64,000 nt of DNA from JBCDCY01 sp039180875 (GTDB taxonomy: Bacteria; Pseudomonadota; Alphaproteobacteria; Rhodobacterales; Rhodobacteraceae): contig JBCDCY010000001.1 in assembly GCA_039180875.1 (NCBI GenBank), positions 124,001 to 188,000 on the forward strand, given 5' to 3'. Below, piece after piece: positions 46,048 to 53,722 of this stretch; position 1 is the stretch's first letter; every line of letters begins with the position of its first letter. Position numbers and translations under genes: made by a program. The notes under the pieces were generated by a model. It was not told where the DNA came from, made no database searches, and worked only from the letters and a program-made list of their open reading frames with translations.

Positions 46048-46943
46048 CCGCCTGCACGGCCGGCGGCCCCCTCGATGCGCCGACGCCCCTCGGCGTCGCG
46101 CAGATCTCCCTCGACATGGTGGAGGGGGGCGAGACCGAGCTCGCCCTCTCCAGCTGGCCGTCCGCCGGTCCGCCGGAGCTGGTGATCCTCGGCCTGCACG
46201 GGTTCGGCGATTACGGCCCCTCGACCTTCGGCACGGCGGCGGAGCTTTGGGCCGAGGAGAATATCCAGGTCTACGCCTACGATCAGCGCGGTTTCGGCCG
46301 CAACGCCTCCTGGCAGCGCTGGCCGGGGGCGGAGGCCTTGGTTTCGGATCTCGAGGCGACGGCCAAGGCGATCCGCGGCCTGCACCCCGACATCCCCCTC
46401 ATCGTCGTCGGCCATTCCATGGGCGGTGGCGTCACCCTGATCGCGGCCGGCGAAGGGCGCCTCGACGCGGACGGCGCCATCCTGCTCGCCCCGGCGGTCT
46501 GGGGCCTCGACACCCTGCCGCCGCTCTACCGCGCCGGGGCCTGGTTCGCGGCCGTCACCTGGCCCGAACGGCGCTGGGACGGCCAGGGCGTGGCGGAGAT
46601 CTGGCCCACCGACAATATCGAGCTTCTGCGCCGCCTCGCCGCCGACCCGATCCAGTTCGGCAATCCCTCGAGCCGAGAGTTCGTGGGCCTGATCCGCCTG
46701 ATGGACCGCGCCATGCAGGCCGCCCCCCGGGCCGAGATGCCCATCGTCTTCATCCACGGCAGCAACGACGAAGTGATCCCGGAGAAGGCCGCCCGCCGCG
46801 CCTATGACGCGGTCACCGCCCCAAAGACCTTCGTCGAGATCGAGACCGGCTGGCACATGCTGCTCCGCGATCTGGAGGCGGAGGTGGTCTGGCGCGAGGT
46901 CGCCGACCAGGCGCGCAACATCGCCAATGGGGAGGGGCCGTGA
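45999..46943 (+). CDS. Alpha/beta hydrolase lipoprotein (lysophospholipase-like)
   Basis: A 314-residue serine hydrolase with a lipoprotein signal (FGLVAALTAC, Cys about 19). The oxyanion strand is VILGLHGFGDY, the nucleophile elbow VVGHSMGGGVTLIAA, the acid lies in FIHGSNDEVIP, and the His in ETGWHMLLRD. The pattern matches monoacylglycerol lipase or lysophospholipase L2-like enzymes. I use the ATG at 45999 with GGAGG upstream, inside the UDG-like gene. It is coupled to the next gene by a four-base overlap. Confidence 0.85.
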   Translation: MAPARGLTAFGLVAALTACTAGGPLDAPTPLGVAQISLDMVEGGETELALSSWPSAGPPELVILGLHGFGDYGPSTFGTAAELWAEENIQVYAYDQRGFGRNASWQRWPGAEALVSDLEATAKAIRGLHPDIPLIVVGHSMGGGVTLIAAGEGRLDADGAILLAPAVWGLDTLPPLYRAGAWFAAVTWPERRWDGQGVAEIWPTDNIELLRRLAADPIQFGNPSSREFVGLIRLMDRAMQAAPRAEMPIVFIHGSNDEVIPEKAARRAYDAVTAPKTFVEIETGWHMLLRDLEAEVVWREVADQARNIANGEGP

Positions 46944-47719
46944 CCGCCACGGGCGGCGCCGACACCCCCCTCGACCGCGCCCACCGGGCGATGGAGGCCC
47001 GGCCCGACGATGCGGCGTCGCGCCTCGGCTTCTACGAGGTGCTGGCGGGGGCGGAGCTGCTCCTCCTCCTCGACGCCCCGGCCGAAGACGGTCAAGCCAA
47101 GCCCCTGGTGTTGCAGACCGAGGCCGGCGCGCTGGCCTTCGCCTTCGATCGGGAGGATCGCTTGGCCAGCTTTGCCGAGGCGCCGTCGCCCTACCTCGCG
47201 CTCTCCGGCCGACGGTTGGCCGAGATGCTGAGCGCGCGCGACCTCGGCCTCGGGCTGAATGTTGGCGTGGCGCCGTCCTCGATCCTTCTGCCGGCCGAGG
47301 CGATGGCCTGGCTGCACCAGGCGACCCTGCAGCGGCCGGAGGAGGTGGCGGCGAGCCCCAGCGCCGTGCGCCCGCCCGCCGATCCACCGCCGGGCCTGCT
47401 GGCCGCCCTAGACCGTAAGCTCGCCACTATGGCGGGACTGGCCGAGGCGGCGATCCTCGCCGATCTCAGCTACGCGGACGGCCGAGAGGGCACCGTCCTC
47501 GCCATCCTCGGCGCGCCGCAGGAGCTGACCGCGGCGATCGCCGAGACGCTGGCCGAGACCCTGCACCTCAACAGCGCCGGCCAGACGATCGACATCACGT
47601 TCGTCGACGCCGGCACATCGCTGGCCGAGCGCCTCACCCGCGTCGGCATCAAGATCGACTTGCCGGCGCCCGAGGCACCCCCGCAACGCGCGCCCGACCA
47701 GCCGCCCCGCCTGCGCTGA
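46940..47719 (+). CDS. SseB-domain protein
   Basis: A 259-residue protein with an SseB N-terminal-like domain, seen in LDRAHRAMEARPDDAASRLGFYEVL and ELLLLLDAP, followed by FAFDREDRLASFAE. A Pro-rich linker (about 138-152) joins it to a C-terminal domain with ELTAAIAETLAETLHLN. Function is unknown; SseB-domain proteins occur in many bacteria without a clear role. Start is GTG at 46940, overlapping the hydrolase stop. Confidence 0.75.
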   Translation: MTATGGADTPLDRAHRAMEARPDDAASRLGFYEVLAGAELLLLLDAPAEDGQAKPLVLQTEAGALAFAFDREDRLASFAEAPSPYLALSGRRLAEMLSARDLGLGLNVGVAPSSILLPAEAMAWLHQATLQRPEEVAASPSAVRPPADPPPGLLAALDRKLATMAGLAEAAILADLSYADGREGTVLAILGAPQELTAAIAETLAETLHLNSAGQTIDITFVDAGTSLAERLTRVGIKIDLPAPEAPPQRAPDQPPRLR

Positions 47720-47728
47720 GGGGCCCGC

Positions 47729-49318
47729 TCAGCCCGCAGCGCTGATCGCGTTCGGCGCCGTCTTGGTCCGCCGCACGAGCAGCTTGTTGAGCGCGTTGAC
47801 ATAGGCCTTGGCCGAGGCGACCACCGTGTCGGTATCCGCCGCCTGGCCCGTGGCGATGCGACCATCCTCCTCCAACCGCACGGAGACGGTCGCCTGGGCG
47901 TCCGTGCCCTCCGTCACCGCATGCACCTGGTAGAGCGCGAGCGCCGCCTCGTGGGGGAAGAGCTCACGCACGGCGTTGAAGGTGGCGTCCACAGGGCCGC
48001 TGCCGCGCGACTCGACCCGCCGCACGTCGCCGTCGATGGCCAGCGTCAGGTCGGCGGTCTGCGGCCCGTCGGTGCCGCAGATTACCCGAAGCTGGCGAAC
48101 CTGGATATGGTCGTTCGCCGCCTGGGTCGCCTCGTCCGCCATCATGGCGACCAGATCCTCGTCGAAGACTTCTTTCTTCGCGTCGGCCAGCGCCTTGAAG
48201 CGGACGAAGATGTCCTTCAGCTGGTTGTCGCCGACCTGATAGCCGAGCTCGGCGAGCTTCGCCCGCAGCGCCGCCCGGCCGGAATGTTTGCCCATCACCA
48301 GGGAGGTGGCGTTCAGACCCACATCCTCCGGCCGCATGATCTCGAAGGTCTCGGCGTTCTTCAGCATGCCGTCCTGGTGGATGCCGCTCTCATGGGCGAA
48401 GGCGTTCTTGCCGACGATCGCCTTGTTGAACTGCACGGGAAAGCCAGAGACCTGGGCGACCAGCCGGCTCGCCTGCATGATCTTGGTGGTGTCGATCCCG
48501 GTCTCGTAGGGCATGATGTCCCGGCGAACCTTCATGGCCATCACCACCTCTTCGAGCGCGGTGTTGCCGGCCCGCTCACCCAGGCCGTTGATCGTGCACT
48601 CGATCTGACGGGCGCCAGCCTCCACGGCGGCCAGCGCATTGGCCGTCGCCATGCCAAGGTCGTTGTGGCAGTGGGTGGCGAAGACGATCTCGTCCGCCCC
48701 CGGCACCTTCTCGATCAGCATTGCGATCAGATCGGCGCTCTCCCGCGGCGCGGTGTAGCCCACGGTGTCGGGGATGTTGATCGTCGATGCACCCGCCTTG
48801 ATGGCGATCTCGATCACGCGGCAGAGGTAATCGTGCTCCGTCCGCGTCGCGTCCATCGGCGACCACTGCACGTTGTCGCAAAGGTTGCGGGCATGGCTCA
48901 CCGTCTCGTGGATCAGATCGGCCATCTGATCCTGGTCGAGGTTCGGGATTGCCCGGTGCAAGGGCGAGGTGCCGATGAAGGTATGGATGCGCGGGCGCTT
49001 GGCGTGGCGCACCGCCTCCCAACAGCGGTCGATATCGCCGAAATTGGCGCGGGAGAGGCCGCAGATCACCGCCTCCTTGGTGCGCTCGGCGATCTTCGAG
49101 ACCGCCTCGAAATCCCCCTCCGAGGCAATGGGAAAGCCCGCCTCGATGATGTCGACGCCCATCTCGTCGAGGATCTGGGCGATGTCGAGCTTCTCGGCCA
49201 GCGTCATCGACGCGCCGGGCGATTGCTCCCCATCGCGCAAGGTGGTGTCGAAAATCAGGACGTGGTCCGCGGCGCCCTCTGCGTTGCTCGGACGGGTCTC
49301 CGTCTGCTCCGTGCTCAT
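47729..49318 (-). CDS. leuA: 2-isopropylmalate synthase
   Basis: A 529-residue enzyme condensing acetyl-CoA with 2-oxoisovalerate, the first committed step of leucine synthesis. The catalytic TIM-barrel begins FDTTLRDGEQSPGASM; metal ligands are in FATHCHNDLGMATAN. A linker leads to the C-terminal LeuA allosteric domain that binds leucine (about 400-515). A few extra residues precede the conserved start. A 26-codon leader peptide with a Leu run and hairpins lies upstream, indicating control by leucine supply in addition to feedback inhibition. Confidence 0.97.
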   Translation of the reverse strand: MSTEQTETRPSNAEGAADHVLIFDTTLRDGEQSPGASMTLAEKLDIAQILDEMGVDIIEAGFPIASEGDFEAVSKIAERTKEAVICGLSRANFGDIDRCWEAVRHAKRPRIHTFIGTSPLHRAIPNLDQDQMADLIHETVSHARNLCDNVQWSPMDATRTEHDYLCRVIEIAIKAGASTINIPDTVGYTAPRESADLIAMLIEKVPGADEIVFATHCHNDLGMATANALAAVEAGARQIECTINGLGERAGNTALEEVVMAMKVRRDIMPYETGIDTTKIMQASRLVAQVSGFPVQFNKAIVGKNAFAHESGIHQDGMLKNAETFEIMRPEDVGLNATSLVMGKHSGRAALRAKLAELGYQVGDNQLKDIFVRFKALADAKKEVFDEDLVAMMADEATQAANDHIQVRQLRVICGTDGPQTADLTLAIDGDVRRVESRGSGPVDATFNAVRELFPHEAALALYQVHAVTEGTDAQATVSVRLEEDGRIATGQAADTDTVVASAKAYVNALNKLLVRRTKTAPNAISAAG

Positions 49319-49369
49319 CTCGGCGATCTCCTCAGGCCGGGTCTGGTGGTGGGCGCGTTCCGTTGGGGA

Positions 49370-49409
49370 CCTCTGAGCGCGCGCGCCGGATCCCGGACAC
49401 GCTCAGAGG
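49370..49409 (-). promoter_or_regulatory. Hairpin in leuA leader
   Basis: CCTCTGAGCG (minus strand 49409-49400) pairs perfectly with CGCTCAGAGG (49379-49370) around 20 bases that contain the smaller palindrome CCGGATCCGG-like core. The leader-peptide stop codon TGA lies inside the 5' arm. A second perfect stem, CCGGGCA/TGCCCGG, lies within the leader coding region near 49433-49452. The absence of a T-run argues against simple intrinsic termination. Confidence 0.7.
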
Positions 49410-49483
49410 CGGCTAAGGAGAAGCAGCGCACCGCCGGGCAAACCTGCCCGGGCCAAGCATGGGATGTCATGCGGCTGCGCCAT
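49403..49483 (-). CDS. leu leader peptide (attenuator)
   Basis: A 26-codon reading frame that starts at ATG 49483 and ends at TGA 49405-49403, 84 bases before leuA. Near the end it encodes GALLLLSRL: four consecutive Leu written with four codons or near-synonyms (CTG CTT CTC CTT), then Ser-Arg-Leu-stop. Stem-loops lie inside and after it. This is the classic arrangement for ribosome-mediated attenuation of leucine genes. A TATAGT element ends six bases before the ATG, so the message may be leaderless, as known for the trp leader peptide in rhizobia. Expression is inferred, not shown. Confidence 0.75.
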   Translation of the reverse strand: MAQPHDIPCLARAGLPGGALLLLSRL

Positions 49484-49489
49484 GGCGGG

Positions 49490-49519
49490 ACTATAGGCCA
49501 AGTCGGGTCCGGGGGCCAA
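49490..49519 (-). promoter_or_regulatory. Candidate leuA leader promoter
   Basis: On the minus strand TTGGCC (49519-49514) and TATAGT (49495-49490) are separated by 18 bases. Transcription would start at or next to the leader ATG. It lies close to, and divergent from, the ArsR promoter at 49536-49564. Confidence 0.55.
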
Positions 49520-49535
49520 GGGGGGCATTTCGAGG

Positions 49536-49584
49536 TTGACATGAAACCAAATGATTTCATAAATAGAGAAACCACTCAGTTTCA
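49536..49584 (+). promoter_or_regulatory. Promoter and operator of ArsR-AHSA1 pair 2
   Basis: TTGACA (49536-49541) and ATAAAT (49559-49564) are exactly 17 bases apart. ATGAAA (49541-49546) and TTTCAT (49555-49560) form an inverted repeat covering the spacer, and GAAAC (49568-49572) with GTTTC (49579-49583) forms a second. The shared half-site is ATGAAAC. Binding by the downstream ArsR protein would block RNA polymerase. Confidence 0.65.
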
Positions 49585-49586
49585 TA

Positions 49587-49928
49587 ATGAGCGCTATGAC
49601 CGACCCGAACCCTTCAGACCACGCCTTTCGCGCCCTCGCCGATCCGACGCGGCGGGCGATCGTCGCGTTGCTGGCCGAGCGGGACATGACAATCGGCGAC
49701 GTCGCCGCGAACTTCGCCATGACCCGACCCGCGGTCGCCAAGCATCTGCGCATCCTTGAGGCCGGCGCCGTGATCCGCGTCGAGGCCAGGGGGCGGGAGC
49801 GGATCAACCGGCTCGACCCCGCGGGCCTCGCCGCCGTCCGGCATTGGATCGAAGAGATCGACCGGTTCTGGTCGGCCCGCCTGGGCCAGCTCAAAGACGC
49901 AATCGAAGCGGAGGACAACGATGGCTGA
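49587..49928 (+). CDS. ArsR-family regulator, AHSA1-linked (pair 2)
   Basis: A 113-residue winged-helix repressor of the same subgroup as the one at 44458. RALADPTRRAIVALLAERD and ANFAMTRPAVAKHLRILE mark the DNA-binding domain. No sensory Cys is seen. An ATG at 49596 is a possible alternative start. It overlaps the SRPBCC gene by eight bases and is preceded by a strong promoter with two inverted repeats. Confidence 0.93.
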   Translation: MSAMTDPNPSDHAFRALADPTRRAIVALLAERDMTIGDVAANFAMTRPAVAKHLRILEAGAVIRVEARGRERINRLDPAGLAAVRHWIEEIDRFWSARLGQLKDAIEAEDNDG

Positions 49929-50352
49929 CGACCAGATCACCCGGGGGTCCGCGGACCTCGTCAAGACGATTTTCCTCGCTGCTCCTCCGGAGAGGGTTTG
50001 GGCCTTCCTCACCGAAAAGCGCTATCTCGACCGCTGGTACAACACGGCCGAGGCCGATCTCGCACCCGATGCGCCCTACACCCTGACCAAGGACGGCAAG
50101 CCGCTGGTCTGGGGCCGGGTTCTGCGCTGGGATCCGCCGCGGGAGCTGGTGACGACCTTCGAGGTCGCGCCGCTCGACGGCGCCAAGACCACGGTGACCT
50201 GGATCCTGGAGGAGGCGCCCGGCGGCACCCGGGTGACGCTCCACCACGCTGGGATCCTGGCGGCGGGCGCGGTCGGTGCGCAGATGCTCGCGGCCCTCGA
50301 TCCGGGCTGGGACACGCACTTTGTCGCACTCCGCGCCGTGGCGGGCGACTGA
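49921..50352 (+). CDS. AHSA1/SRPBCC domain protein (pair 2)
   Basis: A 143-residue START-like protein. The N-terminal AAPPERVWAFLTEKRYLDRWY and PPRELVTTFEVAPLDG, then VTWILEEAPGGTRVTLHHAG, fit the SRPBCC/AHSA1 pattern. Only distant similarity to the product at 44793. It is coupled to the preceding ArsR gene. A ligand-binding or detoxification role is inferred from the family. Confidence 0.88.
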   Translation: MADDQITRGSADLVKTIFLAAPPERVWAFLTEKRYLDRWYNTAEADLAPDAPYTLTKDGKPLVWGRVLRWDPPRELVTTFEVAPLDGAKTTVTWILEEAPGGTRVTLHHAGILAAGAVGAQMLAALDPGWDTHFVALRAVAGD

Positions 50353-50387
50353 CTGGACGGGCGGGATGGGCGCGATAGCTCCCATCC

Positions 50388-51065
50388 ATGGCATCCGGAC
50401 CAGAGTTCGAGCGCGCCTTGCTGATCGGCGCCAGCGGCGGCATCGGCGGGGCGCTGCGGGAGGCGCTGGGCGGTGGCGACCTCACCTGCCTCAGCCGCTC
50501 CACCGACGGCCTCGACGTGACGGAGGAGGCGACGATCGCCCGCGCCACCGAGGGTCTGTCGGGCCCCTTCGACCTGATCTTCGACGCCACCGGCGCATTG
50601 GAGATTGGCGGCGCGGCGCCGGAAAAGACCATCGCCCACATCGACCCCGCGGCGATGCGAGCGCAGTTCGAGGTGAACGCCCTTGGCCCTGCGCTGCTCT
50701 TGAAGCACCTCTCGCCCCTGCTGCCGCGGAGCGGGCGATCGGTCTTCGCCACCCTCTCGGCCCGGGTGGGCTCCATCGGCGACAACCGCCTCGGCGGCTG
50801 GATCAGCTACCGCGCGGCCAAGGCGGCGCAGCACCAGATCGTCCATACGGCGGCCATCGAGATCACCCGCAAACGCCCCGAGGCCATCGTCGTCGCCCTC
50901 CACCCCGGCACCGTAGCCACCCCGCTGACCGAGAAATACGCCGGCAACCACCCGACGGTGACGCCAGCAGAGGCGGCCGAGAACCTCCTCTCCGTCCTCG
51001 CGAGACTCACGCCCGACGACACCGGCCAAGCCTTCGACTGGAAGGGCGAGCAGATCCCCTGGTAA
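50388..51065 (+). CDS. Short-chain dehydrogenase/reductase (C-factor-like)
   Basis: A 225-residue Rossmann-fold oxidoreductase. The cofactor loop is LIGASGGIGGAL near the N-terminus, the catalytic Ser lies in FATLSARVGSIGDN, and Tyr-Lys in SYRAAKAA. The C-terminal VALHPGTVATPLT and FDWKGEQIPW are typical of the CsgA/C-factor-like subgroup. It follows the SRPBCC gene by 35 bases and may be in the same transcript. Substrate unknown. Confidence 0.9.
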   Translation: MASGPEFERALLIGASGGIGGALREALGGGDLTCLSRSTDGLDVTEEATIARATEGLSGPFDLIFDATGALEIGGAAPEKTIAHIDPAAMRAQFEVNALGPALLLKHLSPLLPRSGRSVFATLSARVGSIGDNRLGGWISYRAAKAAQHQIVHTAAIEITRKRPEAIVVALHPGTVATPLTEKYAGNHPTVTPAEAAENLLSVLARLTPDDTGQAFDWKGEQIPW

Positions 51066-51163
51066 CGCCGCCTTAGGCACAGAGCGCCACGCGGGCGCGG
51101 GGCCAAGTATCCAAACTGCTGCTCTCGAACGTATCGACGATCAACGTGACGTCGAATACGCCG

Positions 51164-51520
51164 TCACGGCTTTTCGACGGACGGCTCTCCAACAGCGCTC
51201 GAGACCGCGTGATTCTCCAATTCCTCTCGCACCTCGCGCCGAAGCGATCGTGAAGACGGGCAAACTTCCTGCATGAAGGTCCAGAGATGGCCAGTGAGGT
51301 TCTCCTCCTCCATGCCATAGATCACAAACTGGCCCTCCCGCTTCCGCCAAATCAGACCGGCCGCTTCAAGAACCGCCAAGTGCTTGGAAATCGAAGGCTT
51401 TGACATCTCAAAGCGCTCTGCGATCGCCCCGGCATTGAGCGGGCGATCGCGCAGATAAGCCAGGATGCGGCGACGCGCTGAAGAGGACAGCGCGTCGAAG
51501 ACTTTGTCAGGGCTTGACAT
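51164..51520 (-). CDS. ArsR-family regulator divergent from desaturase
   Basis: A 118-residue winged-helix protein. MSSPDKVFDALSSSARRRIL and AERFEMSKPSISKHLAVLEAAGL form the DNA-binding domain; GQFVIYGMEEENLTGHLW resembles the subgroup controlling lipid or AHSA1 genes. The ATG at 51520 is used; the upstream extension would run into the operator region. It is read away from a fatty acid desaturase gene, with 70 bases between, and is the likely regulator of it. Base composition is less GC-rich than flanking genes. Confidence 0.88.
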   Translation of the reverse strand: MSSPDKVFDALSSSARRRILAYLRDRPLNAGAIAERFEMSKPSISKHLAVLEAAGLIWRKREGQFVIYGMEEENLTGHLWTFMQEVCPSSRSLRREVREELENHAVSSAVGEPSVEKP

Positions 51521-51530
51521 ATGTAACCAT

Positions 51531-51570
51531 TTAGCTAACAGGCTAATTAGAGAGTTCGGCATTAGGCTAA
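51531..51570. promoter_or_regulatory. Operator-like half-sites between ArsR and desaturase genes
   Basis: TTAGC (51531-51535) and GCTAA (51542-51546) form an inverted repeat, and TTAGGCTAA (51562-51570) repeats the same half-sites. The region is A/T-rich and serves both divergent genes. Confidence 0.5.
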
Positions 51571-51590
51571 CCACTGAAAGGAGAATTGCA

Positions 51591-52529
51591 ATGACGCAGA
51601 TGCGCGCCACCGACCGCGTCTTCCCCACGTCCGATTGTTCGGCGACGGCAGGCTATGTGAGGTGGTCGCCCGGCAAGTCCCTTTGGTACAGCGCCATGCT
51701 GCTCGGCGGACTGGCGGGGATCGTTCTCTATCCCTCGGTCGAAGCGGCCGCAGCCGCTTTCGTCCTGTTGCTCCTGACCCTCTGCCTCGGCCATTCCGTC
51801 GGCATGCACCGCCTGTTGATCCATCGCACGTTCGAGGCGCCGCGATGGCTCGAATACACCCTCGTCTACCTAGGCACGCTCGTCGGCATGGCCGGCCCCA
51901 TCGGCATGTTTCGCATTCATGAGATCCGCGATTGGCAGCAGCAGCAGCCCGACTGCCACTCCTTCGCCAAGCACGATGTCGGCTTCTGGCGCGACGCGAT
52001 CTGGCAGATGCACTGCGAACAGATCCTCACGCAGCCACCTGATCTGGTCATCGAAGATCGGGTCACGCAGGACCGGTTCTATCAGGGGCTTGAGTGTACA
52101 TGGCGCTGGCAGCAGCTGCCGTTGGCGCTGCTTCTTTGGTCGATCGGCGGCATTGGTTTTGTTCTTTGGGGAATATGTCTGCGCATCGCGGTCTCTCTCA
52201 CCGGGCACTGGTGCACCGTGCACTTCGCTCACACCGTAGGCGAGCGGCCGTTTGTACAAGACGACATCGCCGTCGATGGTCGTAACCTGCCGATGTTCGG
52301 AGTGTTGACCTTCGGCGAAGCTTTCCACAACAATCACCACGCGTTCCCACGCTCCGCACGTATGGGATTGACCGACGGTCAGCCCGATCCCGGTTGGTGG
52401 GTCATCCGGGCGCTGGCGGCCATCGGCCTGGCTACGGACGTCAGGGTCGCCGATGTCGATGACGCTGCTGTCTCCAACGGGAGACAGACGATCGCGAGAT
52501 CCACCGTGAAGCCGCTCGAAGCCGGGTGA
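51591..52529 (+). CDS. Fatty acid desaturase
   Basis: A 312-residue membrane di-iron desaturase. Histidine box 1 is seen as GHSVGMHRLLIHR (H68-H78) and box 3 as EAFHNNHHAFP (about 246-250). The expected HxxHH box 2 is not obvious; the corresponding segment is FRIHEIRDWQQQQPDCH, which may use different ligands. Four hydrophobic segments are visible. AAAGGAG precedes the ATG. Lower GC than the neighbours and a private ArsR regulator suggest acquisition by transfer. Likely acts on acyl-lipids or acyl-CoA; regiochemistry unknown. Confidence 0.85.
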   Translation: MTQMRATDRVFPTSDCSATAGYVRWSPGKSLWYSAMLLGGLAGIVLYPSVEAAAAAFVLLLLTLCLGHSVGMHRLLIHRTFEAPRWLEYTLVYLGTLVGMAGPIGMFRIHEIRDWQQQQPDCHSFAKHDVGFWRDAIWQMHCEQILTQPPDLVIEDRVTQDRFYQGLECTWRWQQLPLALLLWSIGGIGFVLWGICLRIAVSLTGHWCTVHFAHTVGERPFVQDDIAVDGRNLPMFGVLTFGEAFHNNHHAFPRSARMGLTDGQPDPGWWVIRALAAIGLATDVRVADVDDAAVSNGRQTIARSTVKPLEAG

Positions 52530-52648
52530 ACCGAGGGATTGGCCCCGCGGTGATCCGCATTCACCGAAAGGCGGATCCTGGTCGTTCGGCAACCGATGGA
52601 CCATTTGGCGCAGACCAGCGTCGACCGGCCATGGTTGCGCTCTGCCTC

Positions 52649-53713
52649 CTATCCAGGCCGCCCACCCGCCCCTCGCGCCTTGGCAAACCATTGGCGGAGG
52701 CGGCGTTTTAGGCCGCCTTGGGGGCGGTCGAGGCGGTGGACTTCGGCGAGGAGGGTGAGGCCTTCCTTGCGGCGGAGGGCGGAGCGGGTGCGCATGGCGT
52801 GGATCGAGCGCGCCTTTTGCCAGAGGGCGGCGAGCGTCGGGTCGGCGAGGATATCGTCTCGCGCCGTGCGCAGACGCCTCCGCTCGTGCCAGAGCGCCAG
52901 ATCGGTGGTGCCGGTGCCGATATGGCGGGCGGCGTATTCTGCATCGAAGGCCCGGCCGGGGCGGGCGGAGGAGCCGCGCGCCTGCTTGCCGAGAAACGCC
53001 GTGTAGGTGCGGAGCGCGTAGTGGTTGAGCTGCGCCACCGCGTCCCCGACCTCACCGGCGAGCGCATAGCCCCCGTCGGCCAGGTGATCGACGGCGCGGC
53101 CCGCCGGTGTGCGCCAGCGGATGCTGCGGCGCGCCTCAGCCCGGAAGCCCGGGCGGTGCACGCCATAGCGGTTCAGTTGGTCCGAGAGCCGGGTGAGGGC
53201 CTTGAAGGTCCGGGGCGGGCTCTCGGCATGGGACGGCCCCTCGCAATCCACCAGTCCCTCCGTCAACAGGCGCCGGCCAAGGTGGAAGCGCCCGTCCGGC
53301 CCGAAGAGCTTCCAGGCGATCGGGATCACGTCGGCCTCGGGCACCTCAGCCAGCAGACCGGCGATCCGGCCGTCGCCCGCGTGGATCACCAGGAATTCGT
53401 CGATGTCGATGTGCAGGAACCACTCGGCCTCGGCGTAGAGCGGGTGCTTGCGCACATGGCGGAGGGCGCGCTGCTGCGGCGGCATCTGCGCGCCGTCCCG
53501 CGTGAGGCCAGTGTTGAAGGCGTGGGTGGCCAGGCCAAGCTGCTGCATGCGTTGCAGCATCCGGACCGTGCCGTCGGAGCAGTCGTTGGTGTAGACCAGG
53601 ATCTGCTGCACGCCGATCAGGCGGTGCCAGGCGATCCATTCCGGCAGATAGGGCGCCTCGTTCCTTGCGCAGGCCATCAGGAGGACGCGGGGGGCGTCCT
53701 CCACCGGGGGCAC
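52649..53713 (-). CDS. Glycosyltransferase family 2-like protein
   Basis: A 354-residue cytoplasmic glycosyltransferase. The start VLLMACARNEAPYLPEWIAWHRLIG and VYTNDCSDGT fit the GT2/GT92-type domain, and the metal-binding DxD is in WFLHIDIDEFLV (about 100). The C-terminal part is rich in Arg and Trp, and no membrane segment is present. The donor and acceptor are unknown; a role in cell-surface glycan is inferred. It lies ten bases from the MORN-protein gene on the same strand. Confidence 0.85.
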   Translation of the reverse strand: MPPVEDAPRVLLMACARNEAPYLPEWIAWHRLIGVQQILVYTNDCSDGTVRMLQRMQQLGLATHAFNTGLTRDGAQMPPQQRALRHVRKHPLYAEAEWFLHIDIDEFLVIHAGDGRIAGLLAEVPEADVIPIAWKLFGPDGRFHLGRRLLTEGLVDCEGPSHAESPPRTFKALTRLSDQLNRYGVHRPGFRAEARRSIRWRTPAGRAVDHLADGGYALAGEVGDAVAQLNHYALRTYTAFLGKQARGSSARPGRAFDAEYAARHIGTGTTDLALWHERRRLRTARDDILADPTLAALWQKARSIHAMRTRSALRRKEGLTLLAEVHRLDRPQGGLKRRLRQWFAKARGAGGRPG

Positions 53714-53722
53714 TGCGGCGCC

